A stretch of 64,000 bases of DNA from Hemicordylus capensis (GCF_027244095.1 NC_069658.1:415364687-415428686); one strand, 5' to 3'. Shown: positions 47,401-54,270, numbered from the stretch's first letter. Made by a program: numbers and translations. The notes: generated by a model from the sequence alone, not told the origin.

Positions 47401-50098
47401 CCCCATCCCCTAAAGCCAGGGGTGGGCAAACTCCGGCCCTCCAGATGTTGCTGAACTACAATTCCCATCACCCCCAGGCACCTCAACTTAATCTCTTATA
47501 TAAGGGGAATATAGCAGACAGTGTTTACATGTATTCACCTATCCAAATGCAAATCAAGGCTAGCCCTGCTTAGCAAAGGGAACAATTCATGCTTGCTACC
47601 AAGGCAGAGTACAGCCTGGGTAGGTTCTCCACTGCCAGAGGCCAGATCATAAATAAGAAGGTGTTCCCTATCCCAAGAAGGCTCACGATTTAAAAAGGGT
47701 ACATAAGGCAGACACCAGCAACCACCACTGGAGAGATGCTGTGCAGTCTTACACCCGTCTTTATGTCTAAGGAGCAGCAGTCGTCCTGACCTCTGCTAGA
47801 ACCAGAAAGCTGAAGGCCTCAGAGCATCCTGGGAAAGCACCTTTGGCTTGATGTGAAGAGGAAGCATCTTTTCACAACCTGCTCGAGACCCCTTATTGCC
47901 AACTGCTCTCCTTGCACACCCTTAATTTATGACCAGGAAACAGCCTCCTCCATCCAACGGCTGAATACAGTACTTACTGCAAAACTGGCAAGGGCTCCCA
48001 AGAGGACTCTGCTCCCCTAACCCATGTTGCCTGGGCAAGTGACTGCCAAGGCAACCAGGTTAACAGTGTAAACAAACATCGCTGTAAAGGGGGAAAGAGT
48101 CCTTTCCACTGGGGCCGACCACAAATACACACACAGTACTGTATCTCCAAGTTGCTGCAGAGATGCAGGACCCTGAGGGATGTGGCTTCCCTAGGGCAAC
48201 CCAGTTGGAAAAAGGACACGTCGCCTCGGGTGAATTCACCCGAGAGGCTGAAATCCACACAGAGAAAGAGGCCCAAGAGCACGTACTTTAACGATAGTAA
48301 GAAACAGTCACTAGGACTCTCTCGCTCTCTCTCCCCCCCTGCATAAACTGGGGCTGCTTGTAAATAAAGCAGCTGACAGAGGCGTATATAGGGGAAATAG
48401 CACCTAGGGCAAGCACTGAAATTGCGCCCCCTGTCCAAGCATCTGACACCCACCTTTCAGATAACTTTACCATAATATCAGCTGAAAAATACAAGTCAAG
48501 CTCGTTAATCTTTTAATATTTCAAAAACTATTTAGCAGTGGACGTAGCCAGACCAAAAAATGCTGGGAAACTACAAGTTTCAGTATGCTGGGGCTCATGA
48601 AATACCCAAATACTATGTGGAGGTGTACTTGGAAAACTAAACAGAAGTGTCTGTCTAATTCTCTGCTATGCATTGTAGCATCACCATTACATAAGTTTTA
48701 AAAATCAATGGAGAATTTGACTTTTCCCAGATACTCTGTAAATAATTAAAGGATATGCAGAGTAAACTGTGTCACTGCTTGGAATATATTCTAGTATTTC
48801 AGGAAGACAGTTAAAATGAGAGAAAGAGAGCAAGAAACTCCCACTGGGCCTTAATATTAAGGATTTCACACTGATTCAAAGACAAACTCACCATTAATAG
48901 CCATATTAGCAAGACATCACATTTAACTCACTTATCACAAGAAGCAAAGTAAGAGCAAATGAATACAATCCTAGGTCATAAGCGTCAGCTCAGTATTCAC
49001 AAGCCCTGATTCTCTGTACATAGTGCCAATCTGAATATGTGTACAGTGTCATATATTATATTAATTTTTTAATTTTTTTTAATCTGTAGTCCCTTTGGTG
49101 GGGCTTCCTAAAGGCTGTGGGGGGCGGTTGCAAAGGTTCCCCCTCCCACCACTGGCCTCTAGGGCCTCGCAGGTACCATTTGAGCATGTGTGGTGGCCAT
49201 TTTTAAAAATAATCTTTTTTTTTTTTTTAATGGCCACTGAAAACAAAGTGCTCAAACGGCCTCTGCAATGCCTGGCATGACCTAGGGCCTCACAGAGGCC
49301 ATTTGAGCATGCACGGTGGCCATTTTGTTTTCAGCAGCCTTTTACAAAATTTTACTAAATGGCGCCCCCCTTCAAGTGGCACCCAGGGCACATGCCCTGC
49401 CTGCCCTACCCTAGATACGCCCCTGGCAGCTGAGTCTCACAAGTCAAGGCAGCACTGGCATAACTTGCAATGCGGTGGGGCGGCAGGGAGGAAGTGGACA
49501 GGATGAGAGAAGACAGAGATTTTGTCCTCTGGTCAGGGAGGATGAGGAGGGATGGTTGGGAGGCTGAGGAAAGACTAACAGATTGCAGCAGGAGCCCTCA
49601 TGCTTTACTGCCATGAGCCTCCTACGATGGGTCAAGACTTTTGACTAGAAAGCATTCACACACTTTTGCCTCTGAGCAAGCACTGCAAAAGGGAGAAATG
49701 AGGACTCAGCTGCAGAGGCCCACAGCATCCTTTCAATATGGTCGAGAGAGAGAAACCACCTGGAGGGGCGGTGGGGGCAGGAGTGTGGTGAATTAAATTT
49801 CTCCCTGTCCACCTTCTCTGCCAATGCACAAGCTAAGACACAGGCATTACTGCATCACACTTTTTAGGCTGGCCCCATCAAGGCACGCAGAGCAAGATCA
49901 GAGGGGGAAATGCTGACCTCTCCTCGGCAACTTCCCAGACCAGTTCAGACTTTGAAAGCTCTGCAGCTATGGGATTAGTTCGTTGAGCCACATCTCCCCG
50001 CCCTCCCAGTTACCTGTGGTGAAGTCTGTGTGCCTTTTGAAGCGGGTTAGGATGAAGTAGCACAGGATGTAGAGGCTGGCAAAGAGGAGGGTACAGAT
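24023..50098 (-). CDS. LMBR1L: LMBR1-like membrane protein, exons 2-17 (gene-level entry)
   Basis: Sixteen exons with GT/AG borders splice to 1395 bases: 464 residues plus stop. With the missing first exon (about 24 residues) this gives about 488, against 489 in human. The protein aligns along its whole length with human LMBR1L (LIMR, LMBR1-like family): multiple membrane spans, the VDDDEDA acidic segment, [49 protein letters not shown] and [15 protein letters not shown]. The family is known as a nine-span receptor that binds lipocalin-1 and, in the ER, restrains Wnt/beta-catenin signalling in lymphocytes. The C-terminal tail is shorter and diverged from the mammalian one. No frameshift or stop is present. 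Exon 1 is not visible between 50099 and 64000, so intron 1 is at least 13.9 kb. Confidence 0.96.
24306..24413. mobile_element. Diverged hAT MITE
   Basis: GGGCTGCACAACTTTGGCCC and GGAGGGCCAGTTTCACCCC are degraded inverted ends around a CCCCAGCCACCATGGGAGCT core. Target duplications are no longer clear. Confidence 0.55.
24530..24691 (-). CDS. LMBR1L: LMBR1L exon 16
   Basis: The longest coding exon (162 bp) encodes [40 protein letters not shown] and [14 protein letters not shown], the final membrane span and its flanks. It is nearly identical to human except Trp for Ala in TFT(W/A)AV. The donor is GTAAGTGCC. Confidence 0.96.
24797..24962. mobile_element. hAT MITE interrupted by an A/T-rich repeat tail
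   Basis: CAGGGGTAGGCAACCCTGGC starts a MITE of the CAGGGGTTCCCAAC type. About 55 bp of GGTATAAAAATGTGATTAAA-like tail splits it before CTCCCATCAA and the decayed second half. Confidence 0.5.
25019..25314. mobile_element. hAT-like MITE, TAGGGATGTGCA family
   Basis: The ends (GGATGTGCAC on the left, TGCACATCCCTA on the right) match the terminal motif of the elements at 5962 and 51310. Flanking octamers CTACGGAG and ATATGCAG agree at five of eight positions, so this is an older copy. An inner hairpin surrounds TTCTGTTGGAACC and its complement. Confidence 0.7.
25331..25523 (+). mobile_element. tRNA-derived SINE with the shared LINE-like tail
   Basis: GGGGCCATAGCTCAGTGGCA, CTTTGCATGCAGGTGG and the tail ATAAGGCCGCTTCCTCTGTT form a complete copy. 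Its 3' end is the same as that of the 5S-derived SINEs. Confidence 0.8.
26177..26243 (-). CDS. LMBR1L: LMBR1L exon 15
   Basis: The exon encodes [20 protein letters not shown] and TL, a membrane span nearly identical to human [22 protein letters not shown]. The acceptor is ATTTCCTTGCAG and the donor GTAAGTC. Confidence 0.95.
26514..26735 (+). mobile_element. Sauria-type SINE, full length
   Basis: It carries the tRNA-like head GAGCCAGCGTGGTGTAGTGG, box B GAGTTCAAATCCCC, the body and a short AAT tail. It lies in LMBR1L intron 14, antisense to the gene. Confidence 0.85.
26868..27075 (+). mobile_element. L2/CR1-like 3' end (AAGCAGTATATAAA family)
   Basis: GGCACCTTTTAAAATGGCAG, the TTGTGAGCCCATTTGGGAAA block and GAAAAGCAGTATATAAACAT identify one of several copies of a LINE-type 3' end. 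Confidence 0.6.
27520..27653. mobile_element. hAT MITE, CAGTGTTCCCTCTAA family
   Basis: Perfect duplications GTCCCATC (27512-27519, 27654-27661) flank inverted ends CAGTGTTCCCTCTAACAGG and GTTAGAGGGAACACTG. It is the same family as the copy at 22348 and sits in LMBR1L intron 14. Confidence 0.9.
27662..27893 (+). mobile_element. Sauria-type SINE, slightly 5'-truncated
   Basis: CATGGTGGTGTAGTGGTTAG, box B GAGTTCGAATCCCC and the tail GAGATATAAATGTAATAAAT identify it. It directly follows the MITE at 27520-27653. Confidence 0.85.
28325..28415 (-). CDS. LMBR1L: LMBR1L exon 14
   Basis: The exon encodes [20 protein letters not shown] and [10 protein letters not shown], with the invariant [12 protein letters not shown] span. 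The acceptor is CTATGTCTTAG. The donor GTGTGTGTG lies at the edge of a short GT run. Confidence 0.95.
28841..28914 (-). CDS. LMBR1L: LMBR1L exon 13
   Basis: The exon encodes [20 protein letters not shown] and VILI plus two bases of Phe. The donor is GTATCCTTT. An earlier GT after VMQ would lose the conserved VILIF, so the downstream donor was chosen because it restores [14 protein letters not shown] across the junction. Confidence 0.9.
29373..29423. repeat. AC dinucleotide repeat
   Basis: About twenty-five AC units in LMBR1L intron 12. Confidence 0.97.
29622..29699 (-). CDS. LMBR1L: LMBR1L exon 12
   Basis: Twenty-six codons encode [20 protein letters not shown] and MPRGIQ, matching human GLSVLIVAIHILELLIDEAAMPRGMQ. 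The exon is phase 0 at both ends. The acceptor is CTCCTCCAG and the donor GTGAGAG. Confidence 0.95.
29980..30300 (-). mobile_element. LINE-type 3' end
   Basis: TTTATTTATTTGTTTGTTTG leads into ATTTTTAGACCGCCCTTACA and CTCAGGGCAGTCCACAAACA, then AGGCCGAACAGGTAGGTCTT. It is related to the copies at 54271 and 55555. Confidence 0.6.
30427..30562. mobile_element. Palindromic hAT MITE (GCCTGCTCAACTT type)
   Basis: The ends GCCTGCTCAACTTAGG and CCAAAGCTGAGCAGGC are inverted and the centre carries CTACAACTCCCATAATCCCC. The target duplication is unclear. Confidence 0.7.
30736..32335 (-). mobile_element. Tc1/mariner transposon, nearly complete (1600 bp)
   Basis: The element has TA target duplications at 30734-30735 and 32336-32337 and terminal inverted repeats of about 205 bp starting CAGTGAGGGAAATAAGTATT. 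The two ends differ at only about six positions by eye. Each repeat contains an outer and an inner copy of the GAGGGAAATAAGTATT motif, the IR/DR layout of Tc1-type elements with two transposase sites per end. The end sequence resembles a Tc1 lineage best known from fishes. It sits in LMBR1L intron 11 on the gene's own strand. Confidence 0.95.
30952..31957 (-). pseudogene. Tc1 transposase, two lesions
   Basis: The frame starts [20 protein letters not shown] with a paired-like DNA-binding region. It continues with [11 protein letters not shown] (first Asp), [11 protein letters not shown] (second Asp) and [11 protein letters not shown] (Glu), so the whole DDE triad is present. Two lesions are visible: a small deletion with frameshift near 31660-31690 between DLRAAGT and NTLRREGLK, and a TGA at 31258-31260 where relatives have Trp (GRGWVFQ). 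Otherwise the roughly 335 codons read through to the stop at 30952. The element is therefore probably non-autonomous now, but young. Confidence 0.92.
32355..32470 (+). mobile_element. CR1-like LINE C-terminal fragment
   Basis: [14 protein letters not shown] is readable, matching the C-terminal LDKFM motif seen at 36561-36794. It directly follows the Tc1 element. Confidence 0.5.
33141..33217 (-). CDS. LMBR1L: LMBR1L exon 11
   Basis: The exon encodes [20 protein letters not shown] and SLLSLT. It holds [18 protein letters not shown], one of the most conserved stretches of the family and the start of a membrane span. The donor is GTAAATC. The following intron (29700-33140) contains the Tc1 element. 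Confidence 0.94.
34279..34365. repeat. Stem-loop, pre-miRNA-like size
   Basis: CCCAACAAATCAAGGATGTC pairs with GACATCCTTGGTTTGTTGGG across a nine-base loop. Outer ACTGTG and CACAGT extend the fold. It may be the centre of an unrecognised MITE. It lies in LMBR1L intron 10. Confidence 0.6.
35040..35123 (-). CDS. LMBR1L: LMBR1L exon 10
   Basis: The exon encodes [20 protein letters not shown] and IHSRRIML, matching human NPTSCWLPLDMELLHRQVLA in the loop. The acceptor is AACTGTACAG and the donor GTAAGAATT. Confidence 0.92.
35313..35388 (-). CDS. LMBR1L: LMBR1L exon 9
   Basis: The exon encodes [20 protein letters not shown] and RKIRS, part of the large hydrophilic loop (human LLEDLEEQLYCSAFEEAALTRRI). 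The acceptor is TCTTCTCTGCAG and the donor GTAAGCACT. Exon 10 follows after a 189-bp intron. Confidence 0.93.
35488..35960. repeat. GC-rich insertion of unknown class
   Basis: GC content rises sharply against the surrounding intron. The left part holds a hairpin (ATCACTGGAAAGCG with CGCTTTCCAGTGAT). It looks like a non-autonomous DNA element, but clear ends and a target duplication were not found. Confidence 0.35.
36363..36800 (-). mobile_element. CR1-like LINE 3' end
   Basis: The minus strand encodes the ORF2 C-terminus with [20 protein letters not shown] and [20 protein letters not shown], then a 3'UTR that in plus sense reads CCCTGCTGGATCAGGCCCAA. It is 5'-truncated, as usual for CR1, and sits in LMBR1L intron 8. 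Confidence 0.8.
37350..37500 (+). mobile_element. 5S rRNA-like SINE fragment of a different subfamily
   Basis: GAAGCGAAGCAGGTCCCGAT and CACCTGGATGGGAGACTTCT match the 5S rRNA internal control region more closely than the other 5S-derived copies here. A GCCATCTTGAGTTCC tail and AAATAAAATA end follow. Confidence 0.6.
37605..37835 (+). mobile_element. L2/CR1-like 3' end, second copy
   Basis: AAATGAGCAAAGAGGCACCA, TTTTAGATTGTGAGCACTTT and CAAAGCAGTATATAAATATT are in the same order as the copy at 26868. Confidence 0.7.
38106..38170 (-). CDS. LMBR1L: LMBR1L exon 8
   Basis: The exon encodes [20 protein letters not shown] and R, the conserved cytoplasmic-loop start (human CTPLGLARMFSVTGKLLVKPR). 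The acceptor is CCTCCACAG and the donor GTAAGTAAG, phase 0. Confidence 0.94.
38200..39215. other. LMBR1L intron 7 (left part), nothing recognised
   Basis: No repeat or exon identified apart from a short GGA-rich run near 39112-39137. Confidence 0.4.
39218..39345 (-). mobile_element. LINE/SINE 3' tail fragment
   Basis: An AGCAATAGCAATAGC run leads into CACTTACATTTATATACCGC and CTCTCTAAGCGGTTTACAAT, a 3' tail read in complement. Confidence 0.5.
39346..40429. other. LMBR1L intron 7 (right part), nothing recognised
   Basis: No coding or RNA signal. A GGA run lies near 40220. Confidence 0.4.
40430..40498 (-). CDS. LMBR1L: LMBR1L exon 7
   Basis: The exon encodes [20 protein letters not shown] and LLL, matching human [23 protein letters not shown]. 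The donor is GTAAGTCAG. The split codon with exon 8 reads TTG (Leu), where human has Val. Confidence 0.93.
41159..41405 (+). mobile_element. Sauria-type SINE with expanded AAT tail
   Basis: A complete head and body end in GGGATATAAATG and an AAT array of about ten units (41370-41405), showing a microsatellite grown from a SINE tail. Confidence 0.87.
41623..41761. mobile_element. Palindromic hAT MITE (CAGGGGTTCCCAACC family)
   Basis: The element starts CAGGGGTTCCCAACCTGCGG and ends GGGAAATCCTG with the family core on both arms. A 5S-derived SINE begins almost immediately after it. Confidence 0.8.
41764..42064 (-). mobile_element. 5S rRNA-derived SINE
   Basis: AGGAACATAGGAAGCTGCCA to GACCAGCTCTCCTCTC is a full-length minus-strand copy with the AGCAGGGTCCACCCTGGTTG box in complement. 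Confidence 0.85.
42205..42402 (+). mobile_element. tRNA-derived SINE, diverged
   Basis: GGCAGAGCATCTGCTTTATA and CCAGATTCAATCCCCGGCAT retain the boxes. The tail is decayed around ACTCTGTAAAAAACAGCTTC. Confidence 0.7.
42663..42789 (-). CDS. LMBR1L: LMBR1L exon 6
   Basis: The exon encodes [20 protein letters not shown] and [20 protein letters not shown]. This is a membrane span with the family motif [11 protein letters not shown]. The acceptor is TTGCTCTAG and the donor GTGAGTTGC. Confidence 0.95.
42895..42998 (-). CDS. LMBR1L: LMBR1L exon 5
   Basis: The exon encodes [20 protein letters not shown] and [15 protein letters not shown], a membrane span followed by the strongly conserved FTE.EGFAGS motif. 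It ends in phase 0 at donor GTACTTGC. Only 105 bp separate it from exon 6. Confidence 0.95.
43440..43680 (+). mobile_element. L2/CR1-like 3' end, third copy
   Basis: GGCACCTTTTTAAAGTGGTG, AACTGGCCCTATCCATCCCC and GAGGTATATAAATACTCG identify it. Confidence 0.7.
43989..44128 (-). CDS. LMBR1L: LMBR1L exon 4
   Basis: The exon encodes [36 protein letters not shown] and [10 protein letters not shown]: a second membrane span and the loop with the conserved ISNEVLL motif. It has a clean acceptor (TTGTCCCCAG) and donor (GTGAGCTCC). Confidence 0.95.
44301..44395. mobile_element. Pogo/Tigger-like MITE fragment (MER2-like end)
   Basis: TA followed by CAGGTGGACCTCGGTATCCG and later GCGGATACCAAAACCGTGGA resembles the end of MER2/Tigger-type pogo elements. 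The right end is lost in a G run. Confidence 0.5.
44898..45196. mobile_element. hAT-like MITE (299 bp)
   Basis: Perfect duplications CAGCAGTG flank the element (44890-44897, 45197-45204). Its right end in complement reads TGGTGCTGGATTTAGG followed by ACAAGCTAAGTA. A relative starts near 16126. Confidence 0.75.
45530..45566 (-). CDS. LMBR1L: LMBR1L exon 3 (37-bp small exon)
   Basis: A very small exon encodes the acidic [12 protein letters not shown] segment, matching VDDEDATVNKI in human with one extra Asp. The acceptor is TTTCATCTTAG and the donor GTAAGTTCC. It carries two bases of a split codon at each end. Confidence 0.92.
45567..46424. other. LMBR1L intron 2 (left end), nothing recognised
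   Basis: No exon or named repeat between exon 3 and the LINE 3' end at 46425. Confidence 0.4.
46425..46680 (-). mobile_element. L2/CR1-like 3' end, minus copy
   Basis: The plus strand reads TTTCTATACCGCCCTTCCAA, AGATGGATCCCTGTCCCCAA and GGTACTGTGCTGGGGGTGGA, the complement of the same family. Confidence 0.7.
47055..47150. mobile_element. Partial hAT MITE
   Basis: TCTTCCAACCTTGGGCCCCC followed by TTGGACTACAGCTCCCAGTA is a left half of the palindromic family. The right half is decayed. Confidence 0.5.
47232..47408 (-). mobile_element. tRNA-derived SINE (minus)
   Basis: In plus sense it runs from GGAACACCGGAAGCTACCTT to ACTGAGCTACAGCCCCATCC, the complement of the same SINE. Confidence 0.7.
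47418..47480. mobile_element. Truncated hAT MITE
   Basis: CCAGGGGTGGGCAAACTCCG, then CCAGATGTTGCTGAACTACA and TTCCCATCACCCCCAGGCAC, form only one arm of the family. Confidence 0.55.
47640..47745 (-). mobile_element. L2/CR1-like 3' end, partial minus copy
   Basis: GGCTCACGATTTAAAAAGGG and AGGCAGACACCAGCAACCAC match the copy at 46425. Only the middle is left. Confidence 0.55.
48377..49425 (+). mobile_element. hAT-like element, CAGAGGCGTATCTAGGG family, copy 2 (1049 bp)
   Basis: Perfect duplications GCAGCTGA flank the element (48369-48376, 49426-49433). It starts CAGAGGCGTATATAGGGG and ends CCCTAGATACGCCCCTG. It is the longest of three copies and has about 550 bp of interior absent from copy 3. 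No transposase motif is visible. Confidence 0.9.
50014..50098 (-). CDS. LMBR1L: LMBR1L exon 2
   Basis: This 85-bp exon encodes [20 protein letters not shown] and then KRHTDFTT, the first transmembrane segment and its following basic loop. The acceptor is CTTCCTACAG and the donor GTAACTGG. It starts in phase 0, so the missing exon 1 must end in phase 0. Confidence 0.93.
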
Positions 50099-50189
50099 CT
50101 GTAGGAAGACAAGGAAACATTGGTTACATGCTAGCCAGATCCCCACTGACATCTCAAACAGCCACAGCATCATATGGTTCAAAATAGGG

Positions 50190-50368
50190 AGCTGCCTTAT
50201 TCAGATTCAGACTACCGCTCTACCTAGCTTAATATTGTCTACAATGACTGGAAGGAGCTCTCCAGGGCTTCAGCAGTCTTTCCCAGTCTTACTTGGAAAA
50301 GCCAGGGATGGAACCTGGGACCTGATGCATGACAAAGCAGGTGCTCTACCCCTGAGCCACAGTATGAT
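50190..50368 (-). mobile_element. tRNA-derived SINE (minus), next to LMBR1L exon 2
   Basis: In plus sense it starts GGGAGCTGCCTTATTCAGAT and ends GCTCTACCCCTGAGCCACAG. It lies about 90 bp upstream of exon 2, in intron 1. Confidence 0.7.
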
Positions 50369-51309
50369 GACACAGTACAATAACCTACCAGCTGAAGTGC
50401 ATCAATGCTATTCTGCTGGCTATCAGGACTGTGTATCACTTCCAGCAGCTACCATATTTAATGTATATCAACACTTGTGTGTGTGTGGGGGGGGAATCTT
50501 TGAGGAATTTCTCCAAGCTTCTCATATAGTTATGGCAGCAACACCCCTTCTCCAGGTCTCATCAGGTCTACCTCAGCATATTCAAAATCAAGTTAAAGGG
50601 CAGGCGAAAATGGTTCAGGAGCTGCAAGAGCAACGCAAGACAGTCTGACAGAGAATCGCCATGGTTTCCACCCGCAAACACACCAGCCACATGCTGGAAC
50701 CAAAGCAGCCACGAGAGGCAGCTGTAGTCAGGCCCGTAGGGTCCTAAGAGAAGGGGATGCTCGAAAGCAAGGGCTTTCTGGGTGGGGAGGGGGAGAGGTG
50801 TCTGGAGCAGAAGTCTGGCTGTGACGCACAAGCTGCTGAAGAGCAGAGGAAAAACAGTACGAACAGAGGCCATCTGAGCAGGAGAATCATCATAATCATG
50901 GGATGCTTTGCTAGAAGAAGATGGCTCTCCCTCTCCCCAAGTTAAGCTGCAACCGGCAGAATGGATGCGTGAGCTTAATCCCCATTTGCCTCCCAAAGCA
51001 GAAGCTGCTAAGCCTCCCATCCCTAACCCCAAATCGCAGCTAAGTCCCACCCCGAAGGCCCCATCCTCTGCACTCAGAATTGCAGTCATGCACAGGAAAC
51101 AGATCCACTTTCAATGCATTATCAAGTGAGAGACTTTGCGAAGGGATTAGCAGTTATTGCTTTAACCCTTCCACTTTCACCTTAACATTATTTCAGCTGA
51201 GATCATGTTTGCTTCTGGGGGAGCTAAATGCTTGCAGTAAGCAAAGATGTAGCCATGTCAGACGGCACCATCTGGTCCACTGAAGGAACAAACAAGACAG
51301 GGTCTAGAT

Positions 51310-52130
51310 TAGTGATGTGCACGGTCCGGAGAAGTCCGGACCGGCACCGAAGGGGGGCCTTGTTTTTAGGGTGGGGAGGGCTTGCTTAGCCCTCCCGCCT
51401 CCTTGCCCCCGCCAGCGCCCGTATTTTCCAGTATAGGGGCGCTGGAAACCAGCCGCCACCCCGCTGCCGCCGCGGCAGCGAAAGAACTCCCAACGGTACT
51501 GCCAGCCCTCCCTCCCTCCCTCCCAGCTAGCTGCTCGCCCACCCGCTCACCGCTCACCCGATAGGAAACGAGAGGAGCTCCGGCACAGAGCTCCTCTCGT
51601 TTGGAAGGCCTCCGGCATAATGGTGTTTTGCGCGCGAGCGCATGCGCGCACCGCAAAGCACGCCGTTCGCCGGAGGCCCGGTCTACCCACTGGGAAAGGG
51701 ACGGGTAGACCGGGCCTCCGGCGAATGGTGTGCTTTGCGGCGCGCGCATGCGCGCGCAAAACACCATTATGCCGGAGGCCTTCCAAACGAGAGGAGCTCT
51801 GTGCCGGAGCTCCTCTCGTTTCCTATCGGGTGAGCGGTGAGCGGGTGGGCGAGCAGCTAGCTGGGAGGGAGGGAGGGCGGGAGGGCTGGCAGTAACATTG
51901 GGAGTTCTTTCGCCGCGGCAGCGGCAGCGGCGGGGGCGTGGCTGGTTTCCAGCGCCCCTATACTGGAAAATACGGGCACTGGCGGGGGCAAGGAGGCGGG
52001 AGGGCTAAGCAAGCCCTCCCGCCCTTAAAGGCATACCCCCCACCCAGACCCGAACCAGGCAGGGCCGGACCGGTCCGGCAGTTCGGCCATTCTTTGGAAT
52101 GGCCGCCGGACCGGTTCGGACACACTACTA
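51310..52130. mobile_element. GC-rich foldback hAT-like element (821 bp)
   Basis: Perfect 8-bp duplications GTCTAGAT lie at 51302-51309 and 52131-52138. Nearly the whole element is one inverted repeat: arms of roughly 330 bp converge on a short centre near 51687-51704 (GGTCTACCC...GGGTAGACC). The ends read TAGTGATGTGCAC and, in complement, TAGTAGTGTGTCC. It is very rich in CpG and has no transposase. It lies in LMBR1L intron 1. Confidence 0.9.
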
Positions 52131-52649
52131 GTCTAGATTGGGGAGCAGGGGAGAAAGGCATTCAAGAATATCCTCCAGAACAATTCTCATCTTGAATGCT
52201 GGATCTGACAACTTGAAAGCAGGGTACCCACTGAGGTGGTTACTGTTAATCAACCACAAATATACATCAAGATGATTACATCATCCAGTTTTGGCAAGAG
52301 GACTAGGTCAAACTCCAAACTGGGTCGGCAGCAGCCTATGCTGCTATCAGTAATAATAAAGACACCAACTTACATAATTACTGCTTATCCAGAAGTTACT
52401 AGTAATTCATATTTGAGGCGTCTCTCACATTCGTGAATTTTGCATCTGTTTTACCTCTCCTGAAAATGGGTATGACAGAGCTGATTTTCAAAATATAGAA
52501 TTGTGCTCAGAATGGATATATTAGCTCTCTTTCCAGTACTTCAATGTTCAAAGGAGATTATAGTGGCCTAGTTCAGAAGATCATCTAAACCAGAATCACA
52601 AATGAGCCGTGGGAAGTCTTGGGCTCCCCCTCCCCTCGGTTTGATATAA

Positions 52650-52820
52650 CCTAACCAATATTTATATACCGCTTTTTAACAAAAGTGTCTACAGTGGTTT
52701 ACATAGAGAAACAACAAATAAATAAATGAGATGGATCCCTGTCCCCAAAGGACTCACAATCTAAAAAGAAACATAAGACAGAGCCTCTGGAGGGATGCTG
52801 TGCTGGGGGTGCTGGTTCAT
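52650..52820 (-). mobile_element. L2/CR1-like 3' end, minus copy
   Basis: TTTATATACCGCTTTTTAAC, GATGGATCCCTGTCCCCAAA and GGGATGCTGTGCTGGGGGTG follow the family order. Confidence 0.65.
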
Positions 52821-53622
52821 TTTACCCAAGCAGTTAGAATAAGCCACAGTGTCTCCCAGGTTCTGACAGAATGAGAAACAACTGATTCTTCTCAGCTTTA
52901 AGCTTTCAGTTGCATGTGGGAGAGGGGAGGAAGGACACAAGGGTCCAAGCTTGACAAGATTTGGATTATTGTCTGATCTTGGCCATTATGGTGGAAACAA
53001 AGCCACAAAGGAAGTGCCAAACAGGTGAGTTAAACCAAGAGGCCTGATTTTGTTTCAAAGCACCATAAAAGCAGCCATGTGAATGGCAGCACTTGGTTCA
53101 TCACCAAATGTTTATTGCATCTACTGCTTGAAGCATGCATGAGCTGGGTGCTATTATACAACCATTTCATCACATGTTGGATCCTGTACTGATCCCACAA
53201 TCCCACACACTACTACAGCCCTGAGAACAAGATGGGGCTCAGCCTTATCTGGCACTTCGAAATGTTTTTGGAAAGGAGTCCTCCATACCCTGCACCTTAC
53301 CCCCCAGAAGACATCTTCTGCCAGACTCAGGATTAAATTTAATGGCTGTGCTGTCAGGCCAAACAAGAACAGGTCACATGTTAAAAACCAAAACCAAAAA
53401 AAATCACTAATGTCTCATCTGTCACATGGCGTTTGGAGGGCAGGGTGACATTCTGGCTGCGATGAGGAAACACACCAAGTTCAATTCTCGCTCACCTCTT
53501 TCAAACTCCTGCTTCCATAAAACACTCAATACTCCATTATTTGACAACAAAGGATTTCAACCCAACATGAGGCAACTCGTTTTTTAAAAAAATAAAAGAA
53601 CTTAAAGCATAGAGGGTGGGGT

Positions 53623-53624
<2 letters not shown>

Positions 53625-53670
<46 letters not shown>
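53625..53670. repeat. AC dinucleotide repeat
   Basis: About twenty-three AC units in LMBR1L intron 1. Confidence 0.97.
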
Positions 53671-53677
<7 letters not shown>

Positions 53678-54270
53678 ATACCACGGCTGAGATATCCAGA
53701 GAGGCATAGATGTAGGGCAAAATGCCTCCATGTGCACACAGGCAGATTTTTCCTTCTGCAAGCAAAGCTCTCACAGGATGCTCTCTACAGGGCCCCCTGA
53801 TGTTTGAGGAGGGTCAGGTTTGGAAGTGTGGGGAGCTGCCTCCAGAGAAAGGCAAGGAGACTGAAGAGCCCTGTGCACATGCAGAATTCTACGCACAGCA
53901 TTTTAGATCCCAGCACAGACAGTTTTGAAGAGTACTTTAAGCAGCAAGTAGGGGTTATTCAAAACTGGTACATATTCTTCCTCCTAGACAGTTTGTTCAC
54001 ATTTCCAGAGCAATGCTCCCCTCGGAAATAGGTGGTTTGTCAGAAGCATTTAAGAGAGCTGTAAAGACTTTTTTAAAAGGCTTGCATTTGGTGGTACTTA
54101 AATGGTTTTTAAAGCATTTAATATTAAACATTTAAACTTAACTTTAAAAAAAACAACTTTGGTTGCCACTTGGTATCCACATGGAGTGAATAAATGCCCA
54201 GATATTGCCATCTGCAGTAGAGAAGTACTACTTTTTTAGAAAGAGAACAGGGGAGAAGCCTGGGATAACA

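Larger units (their letters stand above)
52139..54270. other. LMBR1L intron 1, largely unannotated
   Basis: Apart from the LINE tail at 52650-52820 and the AC tract at 53625-53670 nothing is recognised. No candidate LMBR1L first exon was seen. Confidence 0.4.

Noticed and set aside
51366-51895. Coding frames of 60-130 codons on both strands
   Set aside because: They lie in the GC-rich foldback element and mirror each other through the inverted repeat.
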